A stretch of DNA of 64,000 nt from Pseudopedobacter beijingensis (GTDB taxonomy: Bacteria; Bacteroidota; Bacteroidia; Sphingobacteriales; Sphingobacteriaceae): NCBI RefSeq assembly GCF_042678145.1, contig NZ_JBHUDG010000017.1:62001-126000 (forward strand), given 5' to 3'. The position numbers were made by a program, and so were the translations under genes. Below the pieces are notes generated by a model. It made no database searches. It had not been told where the DNA came from and saw nothing but the letters and a program-made list of their open reading frames with translations. This document shows positions 36,554-45,797 of this stretch, piece by piece (the first letter of the stretch is position 1; every line of letters starts with the position of its first letter).

Positions 36554-39500
36554 ATGATGACGTATTTATTGAAGTATAAGTTCTTGTTTCTTTTTGTTTT
36601 GCTTAGCATACAGCAAAGTAATGCGCAATTGCAAAAAGATATTTGTGAATATCAGGTTCCATCTAATTGGAAAGCAGTTAACGGAACTTTAAAAATAACA
36701 GGGCAACATTATAAGTTGGGTAAACAGTCTTTTCAATGGAAGTGGAATAAATCAAATGCCTATTTACAAATAGACGATAGTGTATTGAAAGATGTAATCA
36801 ACGATCCGCGAAGTACTTTTGTATTTTGGGTATACAACGCAACACCTCTAAAAGATAAATTACATTTTGTGTTTTTGAACGGCGAGGAAGAAGTTTATAA
36901 AGCAGATTTTGCACTTGATTTTAATGGTTGGCGTACCGCATGGATGATGTATCATCGTGATATGCAGAAGCTGAAAGAACAGGGTATAAACAGGTTAAGA
37001 ATATATGCACCAAAGTCGGTAACCAAAGGAGAACTGTTTTTGGATCAGGTGATGTTAAACGTAAATATTAATCCGCGTTCTCCTATGCGCGATCAGCAGG
37101 TACCTTATGTAAATTTGGGAGGAGATAAAGCTGCAAATGCCCATTGGACATCGCTGTATAAATTTAGTCAGAACAAAGGTTATTTACTACAAAAGGAAAG
37201 CAATGCAGCAGTTTTTAATGATATAGATTCTGTACAAAATAAATACCTTAAGCTTATAGCAAATCCTAAAGTTAACACTCAAAACTTGCAACAAATAAGA
37301 ACAGAGTATGATTTTTGGAATATCAGCTATAATAAAGGTGTAGTAACGGGACGACCAATTTTTTCGGTAAATGACATAGAACTGGTAGATATAAAGCTAT
37401 TAGATAGCGTTAAAAAAGAGAACGAAAAGTCTAATATTAAACGTTATTCTATATTAATGCTCCAGGTGGCACAGGCCTGGAACAATATATCCGATAAGGT
37501 TGTAAAAGCAGAACTGGAACAGAAATTTATGAATCTGTTAAACCATCTGGACGATCAGGGTTGGAGTTATGGTAGCGGAATGGGCGCCTTACATCATTTA
37601 GGATATAACATGGGAGATTTTTATAGTGCCTGTCTGATCATGAAGCCCGTTATCAAGAAACAAGGTCAGTTAAACCGCACATTTAATACAATGAATTGGT
37701 TTAGCGGATTAGGACGTACATTAGAGCAGCCAGATCAGTTTCCTGTGTCTAATATAGATGTATTCAATACCTTGTTGGGAGGTATGTTAAGTTCGGTTCT
37801 TATTTTAGATAATGTCCCACAAAAACAATGGTATTTAGAACATTACAGTAAGTGGATAGGTAAAAATATAGAACCTAATCTGGAAATCACCGGCGCCTTT
37901 AAACCAGATGGAGCTGTTTTTCATCACGGCCACCTGTATCCGGCTTATGGAGTAGGCGGTTATAATGGTCTTGCACCTATTATATACGTACTAGGCAGAA
38001 CCAGTTTTAAAGTAGAAGAAAAAGCACATCAATCATTTAAAGAAAATATGTTGATGATGCACTATTATACCAATCCCACCCGTTGGCCCTTAGGAGTTGC
38101 AGGCAGGCACCCAACAGGGAATTGGCGTATTCCTGATATGCCTTTTGCTTATATGGCGTTAGCGGGAACTCCGGATGGAAAACAACCCGTTGATAAAGAA
38201 ATGGCTGCGGTTTATTTATTGGTAACCAAAAATGCAAATACAGCTCTGGCAAAGCAGTTTAGTAAACAAGGGATTTTACCGGCGAAACATCCCGAGGGAC
38301 ATTGGAACCTTAATTTTGGTTTGCTGGATATTCATAGAAGAGCTGATTGGTTATTGACAGTTAAAGCGCATAATCGTTATTTTGTTAGTCACGAGTCGTA
38401 TCCCAGAGCAAATATGTTTGGACGGTATTTAAGTTATGGACAGGTAGAAATAGCATTCCCAGAGAGCCAGAAGAATGCCAGTGGATTTAAAGATCTGGGA
38501 TGGGACTGGAATCGTATACCCGGAACAACAACATTACATGTTCCGCTAAACGTGTTAAGGGCAGATATCAAAAATGTAGATGATTTCAGTGGAGTTGAAG
38601 AGATGTTATTAACGGATGAAGTTTTTGCAGGTGGAACAAATTTAGATAAGCAGGGCGTATTTGCTATGAAACTTCATGGTCACGATAAATACAATATGGG
38701 AAGCTTTAGAGCCAATAAATCATGGTTTACCTTTGACAATTTGTTGATAGCACTAGGGTCAGATATCAACAATAATATAGATAGTTATCCTACAGAAACA
38801 ACTCTGTTCCAAAATTACCTTAAAGATAAGAACGAAGTTTTTCAGGTAAATGGAGAGAAAAATATTACGTTTCCTTTTGTCCTGAAGGAAAACCTGAAAC
38901 AGGATCTTGTTGTTACAGATAATAGAGGTATTACTTATTATGTTCCCCGAAACCAGCAGGTGAATTTATATAAAAAGACACAGCAATCGCGTAATCAGAA
39001 AGATTTGCAGGATACCAAAGGGAATTTTGCCGGATTAGTATTGGATCATGGTCGGGCACCACAGCAAAAAAGTTATGAATATGCTATAGCTATAAAAGCA
39101 AATGACGGGCAAATAGAAGCCCTCCAAAACAGAGATAAAGCAAAACCGGGTATTTATCAGGTGCTGCAGCAAGATAGTCTGGTACACAGTGTTTATTACG
39201 CAAAAGAAAAAATGACGGGTTTGGCAATATTTACCAGTAAAAAACATTTAACAGATAAAATCATCAGAGAAAACAGTACACCTTGTTTAGTTCTTTATAA
39301 AGAAAATGGCAATCAGCTGGAGCTCTCTGTAACCGACCCGGATTTGAGATTTTACCAAGGTAAAGATGATACGCCTTTAAATGCCGATGGAACAAGAAAA
39401 GAAGTAAGTATATATTCCAGATATTGGTTTAAAACACCTGCGCAACCCTCAGTAGTAGAGTTAAAGATAAATGGAGCATGGGAAAAGACCGATAACAGTG

Positions 39501-39598
39501 AAGTTTATTCCCTTACAACAGATAAAGAAGGTAACACTATAGTACAAATTAACTGTAAGTATGGTTTGCCCTCAAAAATTAACATAAAAAAGAGATGA
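36554..39598 (+). CDS. PL8 chondroitin sulfate ABC lyase
   Basis: Broad-specificity eliminase that cleaves chondroitin and dermatan sulfate to unsaturated oligosaccharides. It has a signal peptide ending SNAQ, a lyase N-terminal sugar-binding domain (about 30-200), an alpha/alpha toroid catalytic domain and C-terminal beta-sandwiches. HHGHLYPAYG supplies His458 and Tyr465, aligning by eye with His501 and Tyr508 of Proteus vulgaris ABC lyase I; AGRHPTGN matches the Arg560 region. At 1014 aa it fits the Bacteroides enzyme length. Its stop overlaps the next ATG (ATGA). Confidence 0.93.
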   Translation: MMTYLLKYKFLFLFVLLSIQQSNAQLQKDICEYQVPSNWKAVNGTLKITGQHYKLGKQSFQWKWNKSNAYLQIDDSVLKDVINDPRSTFVFWVYNATPLKDKLHFVFLNGEEEVYKADFALDFNGWRTAWMMYHRDMQKLKEQGINRLRIYAPKSVTKGELFLDQVMLNVNINPRSPMRDQQVPYVNLGGDKAANAHWTSLYKFSQNKGYLLQKESNAAVFNDIDSVQNKYLKLIANPKVNTQNLQQIRTEYDFWNISYNKGVVTGRPIFSVNDIELVDIKLLDSVKKENEKSNIKRYSILMLQVAQAWNNISDKVVKAELEQKFMNLLNHLDDQGWSYGSGMGALHHLGYNMGDFYSACLIMKPVIKKQGQLNRTFNTMNWFSGLGRTLEQPDQFPVSNIDVFNTLLGGMLSSVLILDNVPQKQWYLEHYSKWIGKNIEPNLEITGAFKPDGAVFHHGHLYPAYGVGGYNGLAPIIYVLGRTSFKVEEKAHQSFKENMLMMHYYTNPTRWPLGVAGRHPTGNWRIPDMPFAYMALAGTPDGKQPVDKEMAAVYLLVTKNANTALAKQFSKQGILPAKHPEGHWNLNFGLLDIHRRADWLLTVKAHNRYFVSHESYPRANMFGRYLSYGQVEIAFPESQKNASGFKDLGWDWNRIPGTTTLHVPLNVLRADIKNVDDFSGVEEMLLTDEVFAGGTNLDKQGVFAMKLHGHDKYNMGSFRANKSWFTFDNLLIALGSDINNNIDSYPTETTLFQNYLKDKNEVFQVNGEKNITFPFVLKENLKQDLVVTDNRGITYYVPRNQQVNLYKKTQQSRNQKDLQDTKGNFAGLVLDHGRAPQQKSYEYAIAIKANDGQIEALQNRDKAKPGIYQVLQQDSLVHSVYYAKEKMTGLAIFTSKKHLTDKIIRENSTPCLVLYKENGNQLELSVTDPDLRFYQGKDDTPLNADGTRKEVSIYSRYWFKTPAQPSVVELKINGAWEKTDNSEVYSLTTDKEGNTIVQINCKYGLPSKINIKKR

Positions 39599-41001
39599 GT
39601 ATGAAGAAATTATTAAGAACCACCGTTTTGTTAGCCTGTACATCACTAACTACCAATCTCTATGCACAAAACAAATCTAATGTGATAGTTATAGTAGCAG
39701 ACGATGCCGGTTATGCAGATTTTGGCTGTTATGGAGGTAAAGAAATTCCAACCCCAAATATAGACCAGTTAGCAAAAAACGGAGTTTTATTTACAGATGG
39801 TTATGTGTCAGCCTCGGTATGCGCTCCTTCAAGAGCAGGTATATTGACGGGAATGTATCAACAGCGTTTTGGTTTTGAGCATAATATCTCGAAAAAACCG
39901 GTAGAAGGATATACGCAGCAAGATGTAGGTATGGATCCTAAAATAAAGACTATTGGAGACCAGATGAAATACAATGGTTACCGCACCATAGCTATAGGAA
40001 AATGGCACCAGGGCGATTACGAGCAATATTTTCCAATGAACAGAGGGTTTGATGAATTTTATGGATTTGTAGGCGGGCATCGGAACTTTTTTGGCTATAA
40101 AGGAAAAGCTCCGGCACCTGAATTGGTATTGTATAATAACAGAAATATTGTACCAGAAAATACCATAACCTACACCACGGATATGTTTACAGACAAGGCC
40201 ATTTCTTTTATCAAAGAGAATAAAACAAAGCCCTTCTTTATGTATTTAGCTTATAATGCAGTACATGTACCTATGAATGCTAAAGAAGAGCTGATGCGAA
40301 AATTTAGCCATATTACAGACCCCGGTCGTAGAGCTTATGCCGCAATGATGGTTTCTTTAGATGATGGAGTAGGGCAGTTGGTACAAAACTTAAAAGAACA
40401 AGGTCTTTATGATAATACATTGATAGTATTTATTAACGACAATGGGGCAGCAACAGGAAACTATGCCGACAATGGAAAACTAAGAGGATTAAAAGGTTCG
40501 AAATGGGAAGGTGGTATCAGGGTAGCTTATATTATGCAATATCCAAAACATATTCCAGCCGGAAAAATCTATCATAATATGGTTTCGTCCTTAGATATAT
40601 TACCAACAGCTGTGGCCGCTGCCAATGGTAAATTAATAGAAGGTCAGCCAACAGATGGAGTAAACCTTATTCCATATCTCAATAATAAAGTTAAAGGCGA
40701 ACCTCATAAAGATCTTTTCTGGCGAAGAGGTATAGCTGCGGCAGTAAGAAGCGGAAATTGGAAACTGATTAGAAGTGGAGATAATCCTGTATTACTTTTT
40801 GATCTTAAAAAAGATATTTCAGAAACAACCAATCTGGCAGATAAATACCCCGCTAAGAAAAAAGAGTTATTGACAAAGCTGGAAAACTGGGAATCAACAG
40901 TAGATAAGCCGCATTGGATAAGTGATTACGGAGATTATAATCAGATTATGAAGCACCGTATGGAGGTTAAAGGCAGAGAAATGGAATTAAAATACCCTTA
41001 A
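39595..41001 (+). CDS. S1-family sulfatase, second of the chondroitin operon
   Basis: Secreted sulfatase with signal peptide ending NLYAQ, metal-site VADDAGYADFG, formylglycine motif CAPSR (Cys76), AIGKWHQGD and INDNGAATGNY. At 468 aa it is shorter than, and clearly distinct from, the sulfatase at 35029, so the pair likely removes different sulfate positions. Size and context would suit a GalNAc 4-O-sulfatase (tentative). Coupled to the ABC lyase by an ATGA overlap; an alternative start is Met3 at 39601. The next gene begins 3 bp downstream. Confidence 0.9.
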   Translation: MSMKKLLRTTVLLACTSLTTNLYAQNKSNVIVIVADDAGYADFGCYGGKEIPTPNIDQLAKNGVLFTDGYVSASVCAPSRAGILTGMYQQRFGFEHNISKKPVEGYTQQDVGMDPKIKTIGDQMKYNGYRTIAIGKWHQGDYEQYFPMNRGFDEFYGFVGGHRNFFGYKGKAPAPELVLYNNRNIVPENTITYTTDMFTDKAISFIKENKTKPFFMYLAYNAVHVPMNAKEELMRKFSHITDPGRRAYAAMMVSLDDGVGQLVQNLKEQGLYDNTLIVFINDNGAATGNYADNGKLRGLKGSKWEGGIRVAYIMQYPKHIPAGKIYHNMVSSLDILPTAVAAANGKLIEGQPTDGVNLIPYLNNKVKGEPHKDLFWRRGIAAAVRSGNWKLIRSGDNPVLLFDLKKDISETTNLADKYPAKKKELLTKLENWESTVDKPHWISDYGDYNQIMKHRMEVKGREMELKYP

Positions 41002-41003
41002 TA

Positions 41004-42527
41004 TTGAAAGCTATAATCAGGACATATCTCTTCGTTGTTATTTTGTTTGCGATGCCTCAAGCACAAGCAACGGAAATTGTAGCATCTTCTGTAGAAGAAG
41101 TTTACCATAAGGTAGAAAAACTTAGAGCAGGAGATACTTTGTTATTGGATGATGGTGTTTATAAAGACATCAAGCTTATAATTAATCATTCGGGAACACC
41201 GGGAAAGCATATTGTTGTCAGAGCAAAAAACGGAGGTAAGGTTTTCTTTACCGGAGATGCTAAAGTAGAATTAAGAGGGCAATATATCGTTCTTCAGGAT
41301 ATTTATTTTAAAGATGGTAACAGAGATAGGACTCAATGGAAATCACATGGTCCGGGTCTGGTCGCTCTATACAATAGTTATAATCGTATAACAGGATGTG
41401 TATTTCATGCATTTGATGAAGCCAATTCTGCATACATAACCACATCTATACCCGAAAGTGGAAAAGTGCCCCAACATTGCAGAATAGACCATTGTGTTTT
41501 TACAGATAAAGTTACTTTTGATCAGGTTATTAACCTAAATAACAGAACGAAAGCAGAAAAGACAGCAAAAGAAGAAGCTGTAGCCATGTATCATCGTATA
41601 GACCATTGTTTTTTTTCTAATCCGCAGAAACCGGGGAATGCAGGTGGAGGAATAAGAATAGGTTATTATAGAAATGACGTCGGACGATGTTTAGTAGATT
41701 CTAATCTTTTTGTAAGACAAGATTCGGAGCCGGAAATCATTACCAGTAAATCGCAAGAGAATATCTATTATGCCAACACATTTCTAAACTGTCAGGGGAC
41801 ACTTAATTTTAGACATGGCGATAACCAGATTGCACTTAATAATTTTTTTATAAGTACCGATAATCTTTTTGGTTATGGTGGAATGTTTATATGGGGCAGT
41901 GGACATACCATAGCCGGTAATTATTTTAGATTAAATAAAACCCTGAACTCAAGAGGGAATGCGGCACTTTATCTTAATCCCGGACCAGAAGCTTCAGAGC
42001 ATGCTTTAGCATTTAATATCCAATTACTCAATAATGTATTTGATGACAATAACGGCTATGCCATTAACTTTGAGCCGCTTATAGAAAGACGTAAAGAGTT
42101 TTCGGCAACCAGTAATTTACCATTTAAACAACCTTATGCTATTACCATTAGTGGCAATGTGTTTAAACGTCAACAATACAACTTTCCAGTTTTTTTAGGA
42201 AGTCCCAAAGAAAGCAGATTAAGCAATAATTATGCAGTTGGATATCCTGAAGCAGAAAACAGTGTGTATGGAATGTTGCGTTCGCCAAAAAACAATGAGT
42301 ATTATCCTGTTAATTATAAGTCCGAAAACTATCAGGTAAAAAATATAGATGGAATACCTTTAAAAGTAACCGAATTGGTTAACACAGGAATTAAGGGGAA
42401 ACCGCTGACCTGGGAAGAGGTGAAACCTTTATGGTTAGATGAAATTCCATCAGAATATTATAAAAAGGCAGAATTAAGCAGCAGATCTAAAGCAATGCTG
42501 ACAAGAGTTATACATCAAACAAACTAA
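41004..42527 (+). CDS. cslB: PL6 chondroitinase B (dermatan sulfate lyase)
   Basis: Right-handed beta-helix lyase that cleaves iduronate-containing dermatan sulfate. The catalytic pair is visible: Lys249 in EIITSKSQEN and Arg270 in LNFRHGDNQ, each one residue before Lys250 and Arg271 of the Pedobacter heparinus enzyme. Length 507 aa against 506. Start codon is TTG at 41004: it alone includes the signal peptide MKAIIRTYLFVVILFAMPQAQA, and no in-frame ATG lies close upstream. Sits between the second sulfatase and the AC lyase in the operon. Confidence 0.93.
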   Translation: MKAIIRTYLFVVILFAMPQAQATEIVASSVEEVYHKVEKLRAGDTLLLDDGVYKDIKLIINHSGTPGKHIVVRAKNGGKVFFTGDAKVELRGQYIVLQDIYFKDGNRDRTQWKSHGPGLVALYNSYNRITGCVFHAFDEANSAYITTSIPESGKVPQHCRIDHCVFTDKVTFDQVINLNNRTKAEKTAKEEAVAMYHRIDHCFFSNPQKPGNAGGGIRIGYYRNDVGRCLVDSNLFVRQDSEPEIITSKSQENIYYANTFLNCQGTLNFRHGDNQIALNNFFISTDNLFGYGGMFIWGSGHTIAGNYFRLNKTLNSRGNAALYLNPGPEASEHALAFNIQLLNNVFDDNNGYAINFEPLIERRKEFSATSNLPFKQPYAITISGNVFKRQQYNFPVFLGSPKESRLSNNYAVGYPEAENSVYGMLRSPKNNEYYPVNYKSENYQVKNIDGIPLKVTELVNTGIKGKPLTWEEVKPLWLDEIPSEYYKKAELSSRSKAMLTRVIHQTN

Positions 42528-42539
42528 ACCAGACAAACG

Positions 42540-44624
42540 ATGAAAAAAGTTAAATTATTACTGGTATTTACCTTTGCTTTAACCACCTATTGTTGGGCAC
42601 AGGCTACTTATCCTTTTGGAACAATACTTAAAAGAGTGTATGAGGATGAGTCTAAAAAAGGAACAAAAATAGAGGAAAACGGAAAAAAATGGTTAAGTAC
42701 ATTACAATCCGATGGTAGCTGGAAAGATATCAATTATTCGGCAACAGATATTACCAATTGGGAACCTGTAACGCATATAGAAAGACTTCAAAGTCTGGTG
42801 AATGCGTATAACAATCCCGAAGGAGGTTTGAAAGATGATAAGCGTTTATATCAGGGCATAGTAAAAGCCTTTACTTATTGGTATGATAAAGACCCACAGA
42901 GCAAAAACTGGTGGCATAATGAGATAAGTGTGCCTCAGAAGTTAGGACTTACCTTAATATTGATGCGTTTTGGAACCGAAAAATTACCCCACGAATTGGA
43001 AGAAAAGTTGATTGAGAGAATGAAGCGTGGCAATATGGAAACTAAAACAGGCGCTAACAAAACCGATATAGCTACCCACTACTTTTATCGCTCCTTATTG
43101 GTAGAAGATAAAGGCTTGTTACAAAGATCTTTAAATGAACTTTTTTTACCTGTAGCATTAGTGTACAAAGAAGAAGGCTTACAATACGATTATTCATATT
43201 TGCAACATGGTCCGCAATTGTATGTTTCCGGCTATGGGAACGTTTTTGTATCTGGAATTGTTAAAGTGTCCAAATATGTAGTGGGTACACCCTACGCTCT
43301 TAGTGAAGAGAAAATGCAGGTATTTTCTACTTTCTACAGAGATACTTATTTAAAAGTTTTTCGCTCCAAATACATAGATTTTAATGTAGAAGGGAGAGGG
43401 GTAACCCGTAAAGGGAACCTGGAAAAAAACTCAGAAAAATACAGATTGGGGCAAATGGCTAATCTGGATACAAAAAATGCAAAAGAACTGGAAGATGCTA
43501 AAATGAGATTTGATGGTTCTAAAACAGCAGAGTATGAAGTAAAGTCTTTTCATAAACACTTCTGGAATGGCGATTATACCGTACATGTAAGACCTGAATA
43601 TACTTTTAATGTAAGGATTGCCAGTACAAGAACCAATAGAAGTGAAACCGGGAACGGAGAAAACTTATATGGAAGGTACCTTTCAGATGGAGCAACAAAC
43701 ATACAGGTTAGAGGACCCGAGTATTTTGATATTATGCCTATTTGGGAATGGGATAAAATACCGGGAGTAACAGCTGCAGACCATAACGAAAATGTTAAAA
43801 TAGACAAAAGCTGGGGTGTACCGGGAAATAACGAATTTGCTGGAGGAGTATCAGATGGTATTTATGGAGCAACTGCATATCAATTAGATTACGATGGCGT
43901 AAGCGCAAAAAAAGCTTGGTTCTTTTTTGATAAAGAGATTGTAGCCTTAGGTTCAGATATTAGTGCCAATGGACCTGAGAATATTACAACTACAATTAAT
44001 CAGTCGTGGCTGAATGGATCAGTGAAAACATCAACTAATGAAAGTTTAAATAAAAATGCAGAGACAAAGCTAAGTGCCGGAAAAAGTTGGGTGCTACATG
44101 ATGGTGTCGGGTATTATTTCCCAGAACAGTCAGCTGTAGAAATAAGCACACAGGAACAAAAAGGAAGCTGGCATTATATTAATAACTCTCAACCAAAAGA
44201 AGAGATAACGGGAAATGTATTTAAAATGTGGATAAACCACGGACAATCTCCAAAAAAATCCAAGTATGAATATATTGTTTTTCCTGGTGTTAAAGGAGCC
44301 AAAGAAATAGATACAAAATCGATTAACATACTGTCAAATACAGAGACAATACAAGCAGTTTACCACCAAAACCTAAAAATGATGCAGGTGGTTTTTTATG
44401 CAGCCGGAAATGTAGAAAATAGTGAAATGGCTATAGCAGTAGATAAACCTTGTGTAGTGATGGTAAAGAATACAAAATCCGGGCAGGATATATACCTTGC
44501 AGATCCTTTGCAAAAAGCAGAAACTATAAAAATTACGGTAAAGGATAAGAAAAATGGAAAAGATAAAAACCAGGAAGTCAAAATGCCTCAGGAAGCGTAT
44601 TCCGGTTCGAGTATAAAATTATAG
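42540..44624 (+). CDS. cslA: PL8 chondroitinase AC
   Basis: Eliminase for chondroitin 4- and 6-sulfate and hyaluronan. It closely follows Pedobacter heparinus chondroitinase AC from memory, including GANKTDIATHYFYR, YLQHGPQL, DFNVEGRG and RYLSDGATNIQ. Predicted catalytic residues Asn173, His223, Tyr232 and Arg286 are each two less than Asn175, His225, Tyr234 and Arg288 of that enzyme. Signal peptide ends CWAQ; 694 aa against 700. Last gene of the operon, 12 bp after chondroitinase B and followed by a strong terminator at 44747. Confidence 0.95.
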   Translation: MKKVKLLLVFTFALTTYCWAQATYPFGTILKRVYEDESKKGTKIEENGKKWLSTLQSDGSWKDINYSATDITNWEPVTHIERLQSLVNAYNNPEGGLKDDKRLYQGIVKAFTYWYDKDPQSKNWWHNEISVPQKLGLTLILMRFGTEKLPHELEEKLIERMKRGNMETKTGANKTDIATHYFYRSLLVEDKGLLQRSLNELFLPVALVYKEEGLQYDYSYLQHGPQLYVSGYGNVFVSGIVKVSKYVVGTPYALSEEKMQVFSTFYRDTYLKVFRSKYIDFNVEGRGVTRKGNLEKNSEKYRLGQMANLDTKNAKELEDAKMRFDGSKTAEYEVKSFHKHFWNGDYTVHVRPEYTFNVRIASTRTNRSETGNGENLYGRYLSDGATNIQVRGPEYFDIMPIWEWDKIPGVTAADHNENVKIDKSWGVPGNNEFAGGVSDGIYGATAYQLDYDGVSAKKAWFFFDKEIVALGSDISANGPENITTTINQSWLNGSVKTSTNESLNKNAETKLSAGKSWVLHDGVGYYFPEQSAVEISTQEQKGSWHYINNSQPKEEITGNVFKMWINHGQSPKKSKYEYIVFPGVKGAKEIDTKSINILSNTETIQAVYHQNLKMMQVVFYAAGNVENSEMAIAVDKPCVVMVKNTKSGQDIYLADPLQKAETIKITVKDKKNGKDKNQEVKMPQEAYSGSSIKL

Positions 44625-44637
44625 GAATCAGATGTAG

Positions 44638-44752
44638 CTGTCCGAAAAAGTGTCTGTCATCCTGAACAGAGTTGAAAAATCTCTTTCTTAAGCGTTTTTG
44701 AAAGAGATTTTTCCTTGTTCGAAATGATAGCATTTTTTGACTTTTCGGCCAG
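44638..44752. mobile_element. MITE-like repeat with internal 14-bp stem
   Basis: Imperfect terminal inverted repeats CTGTCCGAAAAAGT and ACTTTTCGGCCAG enclose a perfect 14-bp hairpin GAAAAATCTCTTTC / GAAAGAGATTTTTC (44674-44687 and 44700-44713). The interior TGTCATCCTGAACAGAGTTGA resembles the other palindromic repeats of the window, but the ends differ from those at 12857 and 22681, so it is a separate subfamily. Confidence 0.6.
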
Positions 44753-44792
44753 TCTCTTTATCTTGTAAGATGAAGAGACTGGCCCCTTTTTA
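44747..44792 (+). terminator. Strong rho-independent terminator of the chondroitin lyase operon
   Basis: Perfect 12-bp stem GGCCAGTCTCTT / AAGAGACTGGCC, extended by a T.G pair and ATCTT/AAGAT, followed by CCCCTTTTT. It shares its left arm with the end of the neighbouring MITE-like element, suggesting the element contributed part of the terminator. Confidence 0.85.
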
Positions 44793-44850
44793 ATGTTTAT
44801 AGCACAAACATCCAAAAGAGGCCAGTCATTTCACTTTTTCATATCAATTC

Positions 44851-44979
44851 CTTTTTCTCCTAATCCCGATTTCCCTTTTCTGTTATTCCAATTACCCTCT
44901 TTCTATCATTCAGATCTCCTTTTTCCATCATTCCAACCATCCCCTTTCTGTCATCCCGAGCGGAGTCGAGGGATCTCTC
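44851..44979 (+). repeat. Degenerate tandem of a CTTTYT-TCATTCC unit
   Basis: About five units of 20-24 bp beginning CTTTTTCTCCTAATCCC, CTTTTCTGTTATTCC, CTTTCTATCATTC, CTTTTTCCATCATTCC and CTTTCTGTCATCCC. The last runs into the GAGCGGAGTCGAGGGATCTC core of the dispersed palindrome, as if its flank had been amplified. Confidence 0.5.
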
Positions 44980-45178
44980 AAAAACGCCCTACAGCCTCGC
45001 CATTTTACTTCTTTTTCCTGTAATCCCGAAGGGAAGGATCTCATCCGCAAAATATACTTTTATAAAAAGAATTATTAGCTTGACGAAGTACTCCGTATGA
45101 CGAGAAATTGAAGGGCAAGGAACTAAGCTCTAAGAGATTTTTAAACGATGAACTGTTAAATTTAATTTTCATTTATCT

Positions 45179-45267
45179 GAATCACGGATTATGCAGGATT
45201 ATTGGATTTCACGGAGTTAATTGATATAGTACACTTGCATCAGTGTAATCTTTTGAATCCGTGATTC
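45179..45267. repeat. Inverted repeat GAATCACGGATT...AATCCGTGATTC
   Basis: Perfect 12-bp arms at 45179-45190 and 45256-45267, 65 bp apart, with further ATTGGATTTCACGGA similarity inside. Likely a dispersed non-coding repeat of this genome. Confidence 0.6.
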
Positions 45268-45528
45268 TGACAAGAGTAGTACCACAGCACTGTTCGGGGT
45301 TAAGTTTAATTACCTTTGTCTACTGACTTACGCCAAGACAGGTGTCCTCATGCTAACCATAATGAAGAATCTTACGGGCATAAGATAGATTTGCTTTGAT
45401 TATGAGATGATTCCCTTTTTGGTCAACAAAAACTGTATCCCTCAACCTTTTTAACACATCTTTAGGAGAATCCCTAACCCCTGAAATTTATGCGATGTTT
45501 TGTCTTGAAAATACACTAAGTCCCCTTT

Positions 45529-45569
45529 GCTATAGTTTGACTATAGCTATGTTGGAGCTAGACTATAGC
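45529..45569. repeat. Three copies of the octamer ACTATAGC within 41 bp
   Basis: GCTATAGT-TTG-ACTATAGC (45529-45547) forms a perfect palindrome and a third ACTATAGC follows at 45562. It could be a protein-binding site, but it is about 1.8 kb from the nearest upstream start codon and no promoter is visible. Confidence 0.45.
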
Positions 45570-45797
45570 GATACACCAGAAAGTTTTAACTGAAAACCGC
45601 CTTTACAGCCTTTAAATAGGGGGTAGAATTGAGTTATTTTGCTAAAGAAATACACTAAGCTCTAATAAAACAAGAGTCTGAATCCATCATTTTATAGCTT
45701 TAATCAGAAGACCGAAGTTCAAGGTTCTTTGTTCATCATCAATAGAATATTATTGGAAACCCCACCTCCGGTTTTCTGACTTTAATTTCCTTTTTAT

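Larger units (their letters stand above)
44625..45797. other. 1.2-kb gene-free region rich in repeats
   Basis: Lies between the lyase operon and a convergent peptidase gene. It contains a MITE-like element (44638-44752), a terminator (44747-44792), degenerate tandem repeats (44851-44979), palindromic fragments near 45020 and 45090, an inverted repeat (45179-45267) and octamer repeats (45529-45569). An apparent reading frame at 44793-45023 is repeat sequence, not a gene. Nothing recognisable in 45600-45797. Confidence 0.6.

Noticed and set aside
44793..45023. A 76-codon open frame after the lyase terminator
   Set aside because: It consists of translated tandem and palindromic repeats (CHPERSRGI-type peptide) with biased composition; no start signal or family.
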